This document shows positions 24,150-37,010 of a stretch of DNA of 64,000 nt, in pieces. The notes below the pieces were generated by a model. It did not search any database and was not told where the DNA came from. It saw nothing but the letters and a program-made list of their open reading frames with translations. The position numbers and the translations under genes are program-made. Position 1 is the first letter of the stretch. Each line of letters opens with the position of its first letter. Origin of the DNA: Isoetes taiwanensis (Eukaryota > Streptophyta > Lycopodiopsida > Isoetales > Isoetaceae); contig JAJEKV010000027.1 in assembly GCA_021234155.1 (NCBI GenBank), positions 8,044,873 to 8,108,872 of the forward strand, given 5' to 3'.

Positions 24150-24645
24150 AAAAATAATCAACCCCATGCATGGGCCGTCCGTTTGCACCCCACCTATAAC
24201 CATGCGTCGCCGGCGGTTCCGATTTTCCGGCTAGATCTCGGCCGATCCAGGCCGCCCGCGCCCCGTGTCGAGCCTCCAAGCGCATAGCTATGGCTGTTTG
24301 GAGGCTAGCGATGGGCGGCATTGGCTGCTTCGGCAGCTTCCGGTGGCCCCGAATGGCTCCGGCGGCATGGCCGTCAGGTACTTTCTTATGATTTCGGGCT
24401 TTGCGGCGCCGCAAATATCAATCTCCAGGTCGGAACTGCAGTCTATGCCACCCAAAACCGCTGCATATTTCTTTTGATTTGTCTATACATTCCTTTCTTC
24501 TCTTACCCAATTTGTTTTCCTTCATTGTCATAGCTGTGCTTCTTTGGGTTGCCATTTTGCTCCTTTCTCTCAGAGTTGGATTTAGTCCGTATGGCTTTTC
24601 TTTTCTGATTTTGCCTCTTTCGGTGATTTGTTTGCTTGATTGAAG
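24150..24645 (+). promoter_or_regulatory. Presumed promoter and 5' leader of the TPR gene
   Basis: This block is clearly richer in G+C and CpG than its surroundings (about 24170-24420). A short upstream ATG frame starts at 24290. A donor-like CAG/GTACTT occurs at 24377/24378, and the leader ends GAAG immediately before the TPR start. A 5'-UTR intron from 24378 to about 24645 is therefore possible. The upstream ATG would not be in frame with the TPR gene after such splicing. Confidence 0.4.
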
Positions 24646-26218
24646 ATGAATATGGAGATTCATCTAAGCATGCGGCCTCTGGTTTCGGTTTCTGCACCCG
24701 ATCTTTTTCACAGGAGCAATTCTGGAGCAGATGCATGTGTTTCTTCTTTAGGGCATGTTTCTTACCCGGGCAAGAGGCTTCATTTTTCAGAAATTTGGGG
24801 AAACAGAAGAGCCCAATACAGGCAGAAATCAAGAAGGTTGTACAGATTCATGGCTTCATTCCAAGAAAATCATATGGGCGGAAGCTCTGATCCAAATCAT
24901 GAGCTTATGTCAGATCCTGTGGGTATTTCACTTTCTTTGAGAGATTTAAAGAGGCAGAAGCACAGAAAAAAGCTCATGAAAGATGACACAGTTACAGGGA
25001 TAGCGAGTTGCTCCATTAAAAAAGCTTTTTCTTCCATGGTATTTATGATCAGGACCCTTCAAAGCCATACCCTTCGCATGCGCCATGCCTTATGCAGGGG
25101 CACAGATTTTCACAGCTTATCAAACCTTGTGCAAAGAGAACTGCATTCGTCCTTTGTATGGCTTTTCCAGCAGGTTTTTGCATGCACACCTTCCTTGATG
25201 GTGTCTGTCATGATTCTTCTTGCAAATTTTACTGCCTATTCCATAGGAGAGCATGATGTAGTATATGCCCTCCAGCTTCAAAACCCAGTAATGGTGTCTA
25301 TTCTGCAAAATGCAGCATCCAATGAAGGGGTGACTTCTTTTCATGTTCCAGAAGGGATCCACGTTTCTGATTCTTCAGATATACAGGCATTTTCTGGTTG
25401 CGGATCTGGCAGAGGAAATTCTAAGAACATATTTATTGCAGGTGGTGCTGATGGAGAAAATTGGTTTAGCAGAAACTCTGATGCAAGAAGAATGGTGTCT
25501 AGAGAAGAGGTCAGTGCCTCAGACACCTTCATCTCAGGCAGATTTCTTTCAGATCTCAAAGATGAGCATGGAACCTTGACTGTGTTAAGTTCTAAGCCCG
25601 ATCAATCTCAATATAGAGTCTCTAAAGAGGATAGTCTTCTTGCGAGGTCTTTGATGCAAGAAGCCTCTTTAGATTTAGGTACTATACCACATATGGTACC
25701 TATTGATAGAGAAACTCTTAAGATTTTGGTGGCTCCTGTTATCAGCTACTTAGAACCAGATGATTATGAGTGTTATGACAAAACTGATCTCATCTATCAG
25801 CATGCGCTAAGCACAGACCCTGAAAATCCTTTGCTGCTTGCAAATTATGCTGAATTTCTTCATCTTGTTAGACATGATCACAACAGGTAAACTTTTGAAG
25901 CAATATGTTGGACATGGATGATGAGTTAGTGTTTATTGAATCTGATATCTTTTTTTTTTTAATTTGTGCAGAGCTCATGAGTTCTTCAAGAAGGCTATCA
26001 AGGCAAATCCAACAGATGGGCAGGTGATCAACAGATATGCAAGTTTTTTATGGCTAGGCAAGGGGGACAGGGAAGGGGCAGAGAAGGCATACAGGGCTGC
26101 CATGGCTGTAGAACCCACAAATCCGTTTCATGCTGGAAGCTATGCACAGTTTTTGTGGAATGCCCCAGATGGAGAAACGGCTCCATATCCATATCCCACG
26201 TTTCAAAGGGAAGCTTGA
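24646..26218 (+). CDS. TPR-like protein with one N-terminal-half hydrophobic segment; two exons
   Basis: Exons 24646-25886 and 25972-26218 are separated by an 85-bp GT-AG intron with a T-rich acceptor. The joined frame is 495 residues without interruption. The start is the first in-frame ATG; an alternative is four codons in from a TTG. The N-terminal 110 residues are basic and serine-rich. A membrane-like segment (SLMVSVMILLANFTAYSIG) lies near residues 183-201. A variable acidic/serine region follows, then TPR-type helices at about 378-485 (LIYQHALSTDPENPLLLANY, AHEFFKKAIKANPTDGQVIN, AEKAYRAAMAVEPTNP), ending SYAQFLWNAP. This resembles a plant family of about 500 residues with C-terminal TPR units, of unknown molecular role, such as Arabidopsis At1g07280/At2g29670 (recalled, not searched). 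TPR units bind protein partners. This is the only intact gene of the window. Confidence 0.85.
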
Positions 26219-27080
26219 ACACATCCTTGGCTAGCTGCAGCACTGTACAAAGTATGTCAGAGATATTTTGGCGGTGATCTTGTTCAGTTGGACTCTACTG
26301 AACTTTAGTTTACAATTTTCAAAGTGTTCATATGTTAGCTGCTTAGCTGTAGTTTGGACTCAGTGGGCAAAATATCAAAGAAGCCATCAGAGTGTATTAG
26401 GGATTGCAGGTTTCTGTGCATATGTTAAAACAGAACTAGAACAGCATTAAATATTTATGGCACAGATGCTCGAGTTTTTCGATGAGTTCTGTGTAGGAAT
26501 TCAAGATCTGAAGGGGTTCCATTTAGACGTGTGGTCGTTGAGTAGTTCTTTTTAGTCATGTCTGGCTCCTGGAAGAGGCAAGCAAGTGGGTTAGATTTTT
26601 TGACTTTGTTTGTGCAGTTTGGAAGTAGTAAAAAGTTTTATTTTTTGCAGTTTTGATTCCCACATGGGACCACTTCCTTTTTCCACTTATCTTTTGTGGG
26701 CCTCTCAAGTGGCACTTGCTCCTACTAGCTTTTAGGGCCACCCCATGGGACTCCAAAGTCTTGTGGCATCAAGCAATGGATCAAATAAGTCAAATAAGTT
26801 TTGACCAATATATTAGTCCATATTGCTTGGAGCGATCGAAATGGCTATGGAAGGAATCTAGGTTGGAGCCCGCGAAAAAAAAAAGAAAGAAAGAAAGAAT
26901 GGAATTGGCAATTGGATTGAATTGAATTAAAATGAATTTAATCTCTTTAACTCACTCGAGCTTAAAGCATTTTCTTAGCTTAAAGCGTTTTCTTTTCGAG
27001 TAATTGCATACTTTTGAAGGTCTATTTAGAGAATTTCAAAAATAAGATAAGCATATTTTAACGTTCACGGGAACCCCATT
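26219..27080. other. 3' flank of the TPR gene, no other gene recognised
   Basis: It probably contains the 3' UTR and polyadenylation region of the TPR gene. A short AAAGAAAG run occurs near 26876-26900. No terminator signal can be assigned with confidence. Confidence 0.4.
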
Positions 27081-27116
27081 GGGTTATGGGACCAGTACAT
27101 GCAGGGGTAGAAGCCT

Positions 27117-27340
27117 GATTGAAACTTGGGGATTAGGCCCATCATCAACCAAAATAACAAAAGAAACTAAAAAGAAAACCCCGATTGAAACTTGGGGAAC
27201 TTGGGGATTAAGCCCATCATCAACCAAAATAACAAAAGAAACTAAAAAGAAAAGAGAGAAGAAAAATGGAAGGGATTAGGCCCCATCATCAACCAAAATA
27301 ACAAAAGAAACTAAAAAGAAAAGAGAGGAGAAAAATGGAA
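27117..27340. repeat. Three tandem units with CCATCATCAACCAAAATAAC
   Basis: The block GATTAGGCCCATCATCAACC followed by AAAATAACAAAAGAAACTAA occurs three times, near 27131, 27207 and 27275. Spacers differ (GATTGAAACTTGGGG or GAGAAGAAAAATGGAA). It is a small minisatellite formed by local duplication. Confidence 0.85.
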
Positions 27341-27508
27341 CAAAATCGGAGAGCAGTTAAAAGTAACCCAGCCACGGGTTTTGAGGCCACTGGTTAAGGA
27401 TAATTGTTGTGCCTCCTCGATACACTGCCCATTTTTTCTAAAGCCTCTCCTCTTGAATCCTACGTAGCTCTTCGCGCCATTGAGTTAACTGCACTGGGGA
27501 AGAGTCTT

Positions 27509-28063
27509 CTACAGAAAAGTTCGCGCCTTTGAGGTGACTTCCATGTTGTAGCACATGCACCTATCCCATGATGTCGAGAAATGCACTAGAAGATGGCATG
27601 GTTCTACTCTCTGCGCTGTGAAGCCCCTCGGGCTCCAAATATACATTGTGTCTGTGAAAAAACATGTGGTTGTCTTCGTAACTGAGCTAGAACACGTTTT
27701 CGGAACCCCGATGAGGCGTAGGTTCAAGTGTCGTGGGTGATCGGATTGATCCAAACCTGCACTGTGTGTGTTGCCTGAAGTGCTAGCCTCTGGCTTCTGT
27801 GTGTTGTCTGGAGCACCGTCCTGCATATCTACATTTAAATCCACATATGATGGTGTCTCAACCTGCACCTCAGTTTGTACCATGGCATCTGCCCAGAGTG
27901 TGCCTGTAGATATCTCTGCTTCAGTCTGGATGACCGCATCTACTACCGATGGGACTGGTGGCTATGGAGCACTAGTAAAACACACTGCTTCTGTCAGAAG
28001 TGCCCAGAGCTCTAAAACCTCTCCCCGATTTTCCAGGGGCATATGCGTAGATGTCTCTGTCAT
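27509..28063 (-). pseudogene. Unrecognised frame with one internal stop
   Basis: From an ATG at 28063 the frame reads MTETSTHMPLENRGEVLEL to an amber codon near 27960. It then continues VIQTEAEISTGTLWADAM and VQTEVQVETPSYVDLNVDMQ down to 27509. The repeated V/I-Q-T-E words and acidic, polar composition look protein-like, but I recognise no family. It may be a transposon protein relic. Only the region down to about 27740 looks coding. Confidence 0.3.
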
Positions 28064-29037
28064 TGTGACTGTAGATCGGATAGTTAAGTTGGATAACTTT
28101 GTTGATAACCACCTTGCACTTCGTACGCACTAGTTATGCCATTTAGTGATGTTATATTATCTTTATAGGTACACATAAAGGTATACATTCATTTCATTCT
28201 CGTGTGAATGAAGGCATATTGTTTGAAACATCGAAGGCATATCATAATGTAGTGACTCATGTGCCCATACTAGTTAAACGGAGTATCTAATCAATCAACT
28301 CTGATAAGTTTGTTGTGAATTCTAGGCTACTTTTATGCTCTACACTTTGGAGGACCTCTTACAAAATTGACATGCCCACAACTCATGGAATTTCCTTTAG
28401 AAAAGTGGAGGTTACTCATTATGTTAGGGATGATGTGGCTGGTTCGGACGAGCCATAGACATGTTTGCAAGCAGTAATAAGGGTATGGAGGATGCATCAT
28501 CCAAGAGTGCCTCGTCATCAGAGACGTAGTATTCCTATGAAATCATGTGAAATTCCCTTTGCAGAAAAAGTTTGTTTGTTGCTAGATATTAATAATTTAG
28601 TAACCATACTCACCTCATCGTTGTAAATATCAACCAACCTATGTGACTTTCACATGTTAAATGCCTGTGTATACTGTATACCACGAATATGCCTGTGGTC
28701 TAAGCATGACCACGTCCAATATTTGAGGTGCTCGCACGCACTTAACAAAAGAAACAAGGTGCTGCGCACGAGGGGTTGCCCTTCGGTGGCTCGAAAGTGT
28801 GTTTTCATGTTTCGTTTTTTTGTGTTGGATTTTGTTTGTTTTGTGTGAATGATATGAACACGGGTTGTCATTTTTTTAGCTTAAGAAGGTGCTCATTGTC
28901 TATTTGGACTCGACACTTCTGTTCGTAATATGAATCCTATGGTCATTACATCATGTAATTGCGTTGAATCGGGCATTTTGCCAGTAAAGGCACCAGGCAA
29001 GTAGGCCCGTGCACCGCCAAGTCTAGAGCCACGAGTG
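28064..29037. other. Intergenic, nothing recognised
   Basis: No gene, terminal repeat or RNA structure could be supported in this AT-rich stretch. Confidence 0.4.
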
Positions 29038-29541
29038 TGCATATAGAATAACATAGTATATTGCGCGTACGCATCTTACAAGATGGCATATAGCGTAACA
29101 TTGCATTTGAAAATGTAGCTCATCTTGACAAACAACATTTAGTAAAACAAATTTCTATTAGTAACACAAACCCCAAATCATACGAAAAATATATTTCCCG
29201 ATTTTCGGATGATCGGGAATTTTTTCGGGCAACAAACACTCCTAAAACCTTAGCAAAACTACCTTAAGAAAAAATCCAAAAAGTTTTCGGAACCCGGAAA
29301 AACCGAATTTAAACAATAGGATGTTATGGTCTCCAAACATGTACATTTGTTGTGCTCAACGTGGATCATTACCTCTAATGTATTTTTATTCAATTAACCA
29401 CTTGGTTTCTACAATGCATCTAATAAGATGGCATATAGCATAACATAGTGTATTGCTTGTACGCATTCTTACAAGATGGCATATAGCGTAACATTGCATT
29501 TGAAAATGTGGCTCATCTTGACAAACAACATTCAGTAAAAC
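29038..29541. repeat. Direct repeat pair of about 110 bp
   Basis: 29038-29150 and 29431-29541 share ACAAGATGGCATATAGCGTA, ACATTGCATTTGAAAATGT and GCTCATCTTGACAAACAACA, separated by about 280 bp of unrelated DNA. This could be the ends of a small element or a local duplication. Confidence 0.8.
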
Positions 29542-32500
29542 ATTCACAATGTTCACAATGTGTTAAATAATCTCCCGTGAAAATACCAAATGTTACAATG
29601 TTTCTTGAATAATCTTCTAATATATGCAAAATAGTAGGTACTTACTCATAAGCGGACCACCGATTTTCCTAGATGTTAGATTGCACACTGATTGCTTAAT
29701 CTTTCTTCCCAGGGATCAAAAATCAAATAAAATTTGGAGCAGTGATTGACTTCACTGCATACGGAGTGGCAAAAGAAGAGAAATGTTTGCAGCCGCTGTG
29801 ATAAATTTCTTATAACCCTAAACATAGACCTTGGGATAGTTCGTCCATCTGACTTTCCAACATTCCTACCACAAAACTAATGCAAACTCCCATTGGAACA
29901 TGGATGAGAGAGAGCATAAAAGAAAGTCTTGACTAGGTCAAAGATAATTAGACCTAGCTCCGCTACAAAGTTGTTAAAACATATGCCTTTATTAAAAGTG
30001 TCAAATACACAACATATGCAAAGCTAGCATATGCAGAACATAGCAGCTTCAACCCATATTTTACATAGCTATTGGAGATCAAATATTTATTACAACTGCC
30101 TGAATTGCCACGGTAGCCTCCCACATTGAAATTAAAGAATGGTGATCTACAAGTAGATCAATTAGTCCTGTTTTATAAGATAATAACAGTTGTTGTGAAT
30201 ATACGTCCTAATAGTGAACCTGCTAAAGGGAATTACCGTTGAGAACAAAGGAAACAAAGCAATATTGGTGAATATGCACCAAGATTCAAATCATTTGCAA
30301 ATGCACCATCTGACAAGAAGTTTCAAAGATACCATACCAAAAAGAAAGAGGGAAAAAAATTTAAAAATAAATCCATTCCACCTTTGATCTCTTTTCTCGA
30401 GAGCCACCACTCTGAAAGAGAATCTAAACATTTTTCTAGAAAAGGCATTAAAAGACGTAGCATTTGGATCAGAATGGACAGAAATAGAGCGAAGCGGAAT
30501 TTGGTGCAATTTATAGCATAGTGAATTGGAGAAGCCATAGCACATCATGACACCTTATCATTAACATTAGCTATGTGAGAAAATGCCAACTAAGTCAAAC
30601 ATCACGAAATGACACTTATTTATGTCAATATCTAAATAGAATTGGACCATGGATCAGATAGGAGCAATACCAAACGGAAACATGTAGCTAAAAGACTCCA
30701 TGAGATACATCCATGTACAAGAGTGCACAATGACGATCCAAACTTATATGTTAATATTACAGTCTCCTAAGGGAGTCAAGAGTGCACAATGATGATCCAA
30801 ACTTATATGTTAATATTACAGTCTCCTAAGGGAGTTTGGATATTGAGCCAGGCCTTTTGAAGTAGAGATCTACTAAGCTAATAATGCTAGCGAGTTAGAG
30901 AACAAAGGTTCAAGGTTCCATTTTCATCATCCCTCTCCAAAGTCTTTTGCAAACATATCTCATAGGAGGCGGAACTTTGAGTTGAGAGATTTTTAAGTCT
31001 GGCAACAAAGCCTGTAATCTGCCCCACTAGTCCAAGATATTCACCCATGCCCCCCTCAGGACTACAAGCGATAATCACTCTCGCCGGGGATCTACAAAAC
31101 TCCATACAACAGGTATGAGGAGGGCTGGATGTTAAACCAAGTCTTTCCAAATCGCACCCACCGATCAATGTCATTCTATACTTAGTTGGGATACTTTCCC
31201 CTAGGTTCCGAGCATGCCCGAGGTTCACCTTAATAATGCAAGTTTGAGATTCCTCTTAACTAACAATAATAATCTAGCCACGCCTAAAGTGGAGGCAGTT
31301 ACATAAAGTTAAAACTTGGCTCATAAGCTAGTGAGACCAAACTCCATATGGCAAACCTTTCTGGGTGCCATGTAAATTCCTCTGTTACTTGAACCGTAAG
31401 CATAGATTAGCGGCCGGATCGGTATCAACATTCATATTGCTTGGTTCTTCTCCATCTAGTTAGAATAGAATCAATTACACTAACTCAAGCTAGGTACACG
31501 GTATTACGTGAAACAGACACCAAAGTTAAAAGCGCATATTATATATCCTATCTAGTTGAAATCGGAAAATCCATCCCTTGCCCAAGCCGGACTTATATGA
31601 TATGGGAGTAGCAAAGTGCGGAATATCGCCTATGCCATTCTCATTCCCAAACTACTTGAATGGCCCTTCTTTATAAAAAGGCAACCGCATAATGGACCTG
31701 AAAAATGTATTGATTGGTCGGATAAGCATGAGAAGCGGGAACACTTGTGTATCGAGGAACATGTGTGAGAGTAGCACATGTAATGGCTAGGAAGTACACA
31801 CGTGATATAAGCTTCTTTCAACTTTTGGGAGATCCATATTGTAAGCAAAACCTTGTAAGTTTGTATAATTATTCAATTCCATCGAATTTGGCCACCTCTG
31901 GCTGTGTGCTAGCAGATTTCCAAGTTCTTTATCTACATAGAAATCATTGTTCTCTCGAAAATAATTTTGAGTTTCCTATGCCAACATAGATTTCTTTGAA
32001 CCGAAATTAGTGCATTCTTGTCGACTGGCTAGATTATTCCTTTTTGCCTGCCATTACTGTGACAAGGTACTCTCTGCAATCTTCATCCAGCCACAGCTAT
32101 GAAGAACCTATGAATTTATTGTGCTGGCTGGTTATGATATACCATGCTTTGAGGAAAATATCATCTAGGCGAGAGCACAAAGCACACATGTAGAAAAATG
32201 TATCAGAAAGCTAAGCAATGCCAGGAAAACTTACTGCCATCCCAGAAGCATGTAAACACAGAGATCAACCAATTGCTATCATTCAAAACCCTAAGAGCCC
32301 AAGTAGAAAAGAGATTACTTTTCTTAATAGAAAGCAACTCAGGTATTACTTGTCCGGAATCGAACACATCTGTCCATCTATAGCTAACTAAGCCAAAGCA
32401 ACAACTTAGCCAAAAATACTATCTCTTCCATCACAGATCAGAGGTCCTCTTCAGTGCATAAATTGGTATGCTGCTTCATGTTCCTCCTTCACCAGGTCAT

Positions 32501-33315
32501 AGTGATGCGTGCAGCAATGCATGTGCATGCGTGCACTTGCATGCATGCGGAGAAAAAACTACATACATTCTCGAGACCGGACATTCTCGAAGCATATCTC
32601 CTGCATCAAGCATTTCTTGAACCATTCAGTAGAAGGCGGAGAACTTAAAAATACCTGTTGGGTTATGCACGAGAATCCCCGCCGCCGCGGTGGTACCACG
32701 GACCCAAGATCTCAAACTATATACGTAGCATGAGCTCAAGCTTCAAGATCGCATACCATAACGCAATCCGGATTCCAAAATTTCAATGCCCGAGAAGCCG
32801 CCATAACCAGAATGCCAGAATGCATCGCTGAATCCAGGGCTTTGCCATGGTGCCGGCCTGCATCATGCCGGTTAGGCGGTTCGAAGAGCATCGACCTACA
32901 AATATTGAGCCGGTTCTTGGCGGGCGAAACCGGTTTTAGGATCATCAGCATATCCTAAGCATATGCTGGCATATACCTGGATATACCCACAAACCCACAT
33001 AAACAAGGGTTTGCCCCCCTAGGGGCAACCCAAAAATCTTCTATACGTGGTATTAATTTTAACAACTACTTCATCAGTAGTCCAACAAAAGACATCTTTA
33101 GGACCATCTAGACATGAAAGGAAAGTGACGACAATTATGTTTTCTCTTTAAAGTGGGACTAATTGGATGTTGTCTCGTGGCTTGATCACGAACATTGGCT
33201 TATTGAAGAGAGAAAGCCTCAACGGCCATGTCTTGGCCACGACACAACATCCAATACAAATGTATGCATCTGAAGGACTGTATGAATTGACCCTTCAAAA
33301 CACACCCAACATGAA
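29542..33315. other. Intergenic with one 59-bp tandem duplication
   Basis: 30719-30777 and 30778-30836 are almost identical units (AAGAGTGCACAATGAYGATC through CTCCTAAGGGAGT). A B-box-like GTTCGATTCC on the minus strand near 32355 lacks a matching tRNA fold. Otherwise only short random frames are present. No gene is supported. Confidence 0.5.
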
Positions 33316-35040
33316 AGATTCCCCTAGATCCCCTTGGATTTCTCTCATATTCCCTAAGATTCTATAAAGATTCCCCGAGGTTCATAAGGTTCTGTAGAGA
33401 TTCCCCTAGATTTTCAAAGATTGCCCTAAGATTTCTCTAGATTCTATATCTATATAGATTCTCCTAGATTCCCTTAAATTCTATGAAGATTTGGTAATTG
33501 CACAGAAGGGTGTCTCATATTTCTTGTATAATGTAATAAACCTGTACAAAGGGTTAGTGTAGTTAGGGAGGGGAAATAGATTTGCATGACCTCCCTATAC
33601 CATGATGTTCTACATGACATTAGGGTTCTACATATTGGTTACAATAAATGTAAAAGATGGGCCCTGCATCTGCTTTACATCTGCCTACATATTGCCTATG
33701 TAAATGTAAAATATGGGCCCTTTTTTTATCCACCCTTTCGTGCAATTACCAAGAGATTTTTCAAGATTCTATCAAGATTCCCCTAGATTCTCAAAGATCT
33801 TACAAAAACCCCCTTAAATTCTTTTATATTAACGAAGATTCTTTTGAGATCCTCTTACATTCCTAAAGATCATCTCAAGATTCCTATTCATTCTCCAAGA
33901 TTCTATGTATATTTTCCTAGATTCTCTAAGATTCTATGAAGATTCCCTTAGGTTTCCCTAGATTCCTAGATATTCTCTTGATATTCCCATAGATTCCCTA
34001 AGATTCTCATGAGATTCCTCTCGATCCTTAAAATTCTATAAGCATTCCCCTAGATTCTCCAAAATTCCACAGCGATTCCCCTAGATCCTATGAAGATTTC
34101 CCTGCATTCTCCAAGCTTCCATTCGGATTCCCCTACATTCTTAAAGATCTTATGAACATTCATTTAGATTCCTCTAGATTTCTAAAGATTCTCTTGGATT
34201 ACCCTAGATTCCCCTACATTCCCAAAGATTATCCCAAGATTCCTCTAGATTCCTCAAGATTCTATGTAGATTCTCCAAGATTCTTCTAGATTCCCTTAGA
34301 TTATATGAATATTCTCTTAGATTCTCCAAGATTCTTCTAGATTACACTAGATTCTTAAAGATTTTAGAAAGGTTCTCTTAGATTCTGTTAGATTCTCAAA
34401 GATTCTCTTAAGATTCCTCTAGATTCTCTAAGATCTTAAAAGATTATGCTAGATTCTCCAAGCTTGCATGAAGGGCCCCCCAGATTCTCAAAGCTTTATG
34501 AAGATTCCCTTAGATTCCCATAGATTTTGAAGGATTCTCTTGAGATTCCTATAGATTCCCTTAGATTTTGATGAGATTCCCCTAGGTTCTCAAAGATTAT
34601 TCCAAGATTCCTCTAGATTTTCCAAGATGCTATGTAGATCTTCTAGATCCCTATAGATTCTATGAAGATTCTTCTAGATCCCCTTGGCCTTCCCTTAGAT
34701 TCCTTAAGACTCTAGAAAGATTCCCCTACATTCTTATGATTTTACAAAGATTCTCCAAAATTCCGTCAAGATTACCCTAAATACTCAAAGATTTTAGCAA
34801 GATTCCCCTTGATTCTACTAAATTCTGAAAGATTCTCTTAAGATACCCATAGATTCCCTAAGATTCTCTTGAGATTCCTTTAGAGTCCCTAAGATCCTAT
34901 AAAGATTCCTCTAGATTCTCTAAGATTGCATTAGGATTCCTCTAGATTTTCTAAGTTTTTATGAAGATTCCTTTAAATTCCCATGAATTCCCTTTAGATT
35001 TCCTAAGATTCTCTAAGATCCTCTAAAGATTCCCTCGATT
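33316..35040. repeat. 10-bp-periodic AGATTC array
   Basis: The word AGATTC, or a one-base variant, recurs about every 10-12 bases for 1.5 kb, as in AGATTCCCCT, AGATTCTCCA, AGATTCTTCT, AGATTCCCTT around 34250-34330. Higher-order blocks such as TTCTATGAAGATT recur at looser intervals. It is a degenerate short-period satellite with no coding potential, interrupted by a MITE at 33491-33752. Confidence 0.9.
33491..33752. mobile_element. MITE inserted in the AGATTC array
   Basis: Perfect inverted ends TTGGTAATTGCAC (33491-33503) and GTGCAATTACCAA (33740-33752), extending imperfectly to about 22 bases with AAGGGTG. The 262-bp interior is free of AGATTC words, while both sides are the array. No transposase. 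The target duplication is unclear because the flanks are repetitive, so the superfamily is not assigned. Confidence 0.75.
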
Positions 35041-35049
35041 CTTATATCA

Positions 35050-37010
35050 GACGACTCTATACTCTCGCAGCCAACAGAGCTCAAGCAACATTTGCATGAC
35101 CACTTTCAAGAATTTTTCGCCGCGAAATATCTGCCCTTTCAGTCAGAAATGTGAGAAGCAATCCTATCTACGATAACTCCCATCATTTCTGAAGGACAAC
35201 ACCTATCAATAGAGGCTGCTATAACTGCTGCTGATTTGAGTGCGATAGTATTTGAACTTAAAAAAGGCAAGTGCCCAGGATTGGATGGTATACGAATTAA
35301 GTTCTTTCAAGAATATTGGGAGTGGTTGGAGTCAGAACATTGTCGGTCCACTACCCTGGAGCCATCCCATTGATCCCCAAGAACAAGGATCCCCAGCATC
35401 ACTTTATTATGATCAAGTATATAAAATATCTGCCAAGTCATTTGCAAGGAGTGTGAACGGTATTCTGGCTGAGTCCATTTCTAAAACCCAGTCAGGATTT
35501 CTTCCAAGAAGATGCATTCTTAATAATGTGCTACTGCATATGAAGGGATCTACTGGGCACGTCGGCGAAATCATCCTATTGTGTATCTTAAACTCGATTA
35601 TGCAAAAGCTACGACCGTGTCAGTTGGGAGTTATATGCTTGTGTATGCTCAGATTGGGACTTGGACAGCAATTCGCATCAGAGGTCATGAAGTTACATCT
35701 CTCTGCCCGAGCTATTGTTCTCTTTTATGGTGAGCCATCATCGTCTTCCCACTTGGTCGAGGTATTCGTCAGGGATGCCCTCTAGCACCACTCCTTTTCA
35801 CAATTGTCACCGAGACGCTATCGCAGTCAGCGGACGGGATCCTTCAGGGTCTTGCTATGGAGGATGATACACAGGAAGTTTGCAGTCAATAGACTGATGA
35901 CACGTTTCTTTTTCTTGTCGTTGACTTCGAGAACCTTGAAGCTGCAAAACTGCTCTTAGACATATTCTCTTTTGCTTTTGGTGTGTTGGTGGGTTGGCAA
36001 AAGTGCACGGCCTTGTGGGCATTGGACACTCCAATTCCGGCATGTTTCCATGATTATCCATAGAAGATTCTTGCTCATGGACATGCCATGAAGCTACTTG
36101 GAATTCGTGTTGGAATTCATGTTGGTGCAGGAGCAGCATAGTAAAAAATTATTAAGGGTTTGGAGAAACACCTACTGGTTGTCAACTGCAAAGTTATCCC
36201 TATTACAGTTGCTAAATCAGTGCTCAGCAGTACCCATGTGTATATGGCTTCCTTGTTGCTAGCCCCATAAATTAAAGTACGAGAGCTTATTACAATAGTC
36301 CAAAATTTCATATGGGTTAGCACAGAGGAGAGTGCGGTGGTTAAGATTGGCTGATCTAAATGCATCCTCCCTAAATGGGCGGGTGGTGTGGGTATGATGA
36401 ATTTCTTATTCAGAGTAAGGTCCTCATCTCAAAATTCATTTGGAAGCTCCTGAACGGTGAAGATGACTCTCCTAAGCTTCACCTTCTCAAACAATCTCTC
36501 GATCATTGTACTCCTCTAGGCAAGAAGACAGTCAAACCAGTTCTTCCCTGGGCTCTATTTCACCCTCTTGAGCTTTTTTCAAATGCATTTCCTTTTCTTC
36601 GAGGATTGTTGGCAGCATGGGATGTGGTCAGACATCTATTTTGGTTGTGTCCATCCACCCATACTCTCCTAGATATTCCGTGGTGGTGGGCGCCATTGCC
36701 ATCGGACCCCGTAGTATCTCCACTTGTTGCATCTGTTCATTCCCTTCTGCAGAGACAGTGGGCCCTAGTAGGTATCATCTCAATTGAGGCATGGTATGAA
36801 GGTGGTCATCTCTTGTCATGGCCGACACTTCGAGCAAAATTTTTACTCTCATGTTGGGATGTAAATGTATGGGAGAAAGTGGCAGAGAACTTGCCTCTCA
36901 TAGTAGAAGTCGGTGCCATGGAAAGGGTGCCATGGGGTTGTCACTGAGTACCTTGTCCGTCGTCTGCTCTTAGCTCAACGTCCCCTCCCATTGCCAAATG
37001 GATGGCAAAC
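35050..37010 (+). pseudogene. LINE (L1-type) reverse transcriptase, heavily decayed
   Basis: Reading across frames, successive reverse transcriptase blocks are seen in order. They are ELKKGKCPGLDGIRIKFF (about 35250), a GAIPLIPK-like block (about 35368), SKTQSGFLPRRCILNNVLL (about 35480), VYLKLDYAKAYDRVSWELY (about 35585), RGIRQGCPLAPLLF (about 35760), TDDTFLF where an F-A-D-D active site is expected (about 35893), and LPKWAGGVGM (about 36367). Many stops and frameshifts make it non-functional. The endonuclease end is missing upstream, where the AGATTC array begins. The frame at 36375-36947 is probably the rest of the C-terminal part. Confidence 0.85.

Noticed and set aside
30291-31228. Overlapping 85-113 residue frames on the minus strand
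   Set aside because: Composition looks random, no domain or splice structure was recognised, and a tandem duplication lies between them.
32330-32380. tRNA gene on the minus strand with B-box GTTCGATTCC
   Set aside because: No A-box at correct distance and no acceptor-stem pairing could be drawn.
33316-35040. CRISPR-like repeat array
   Set aside because: Words are only 6 bp, spacing is about 10 bp, there are no spacers and no cas genes, and the DNA is plant nuclear.
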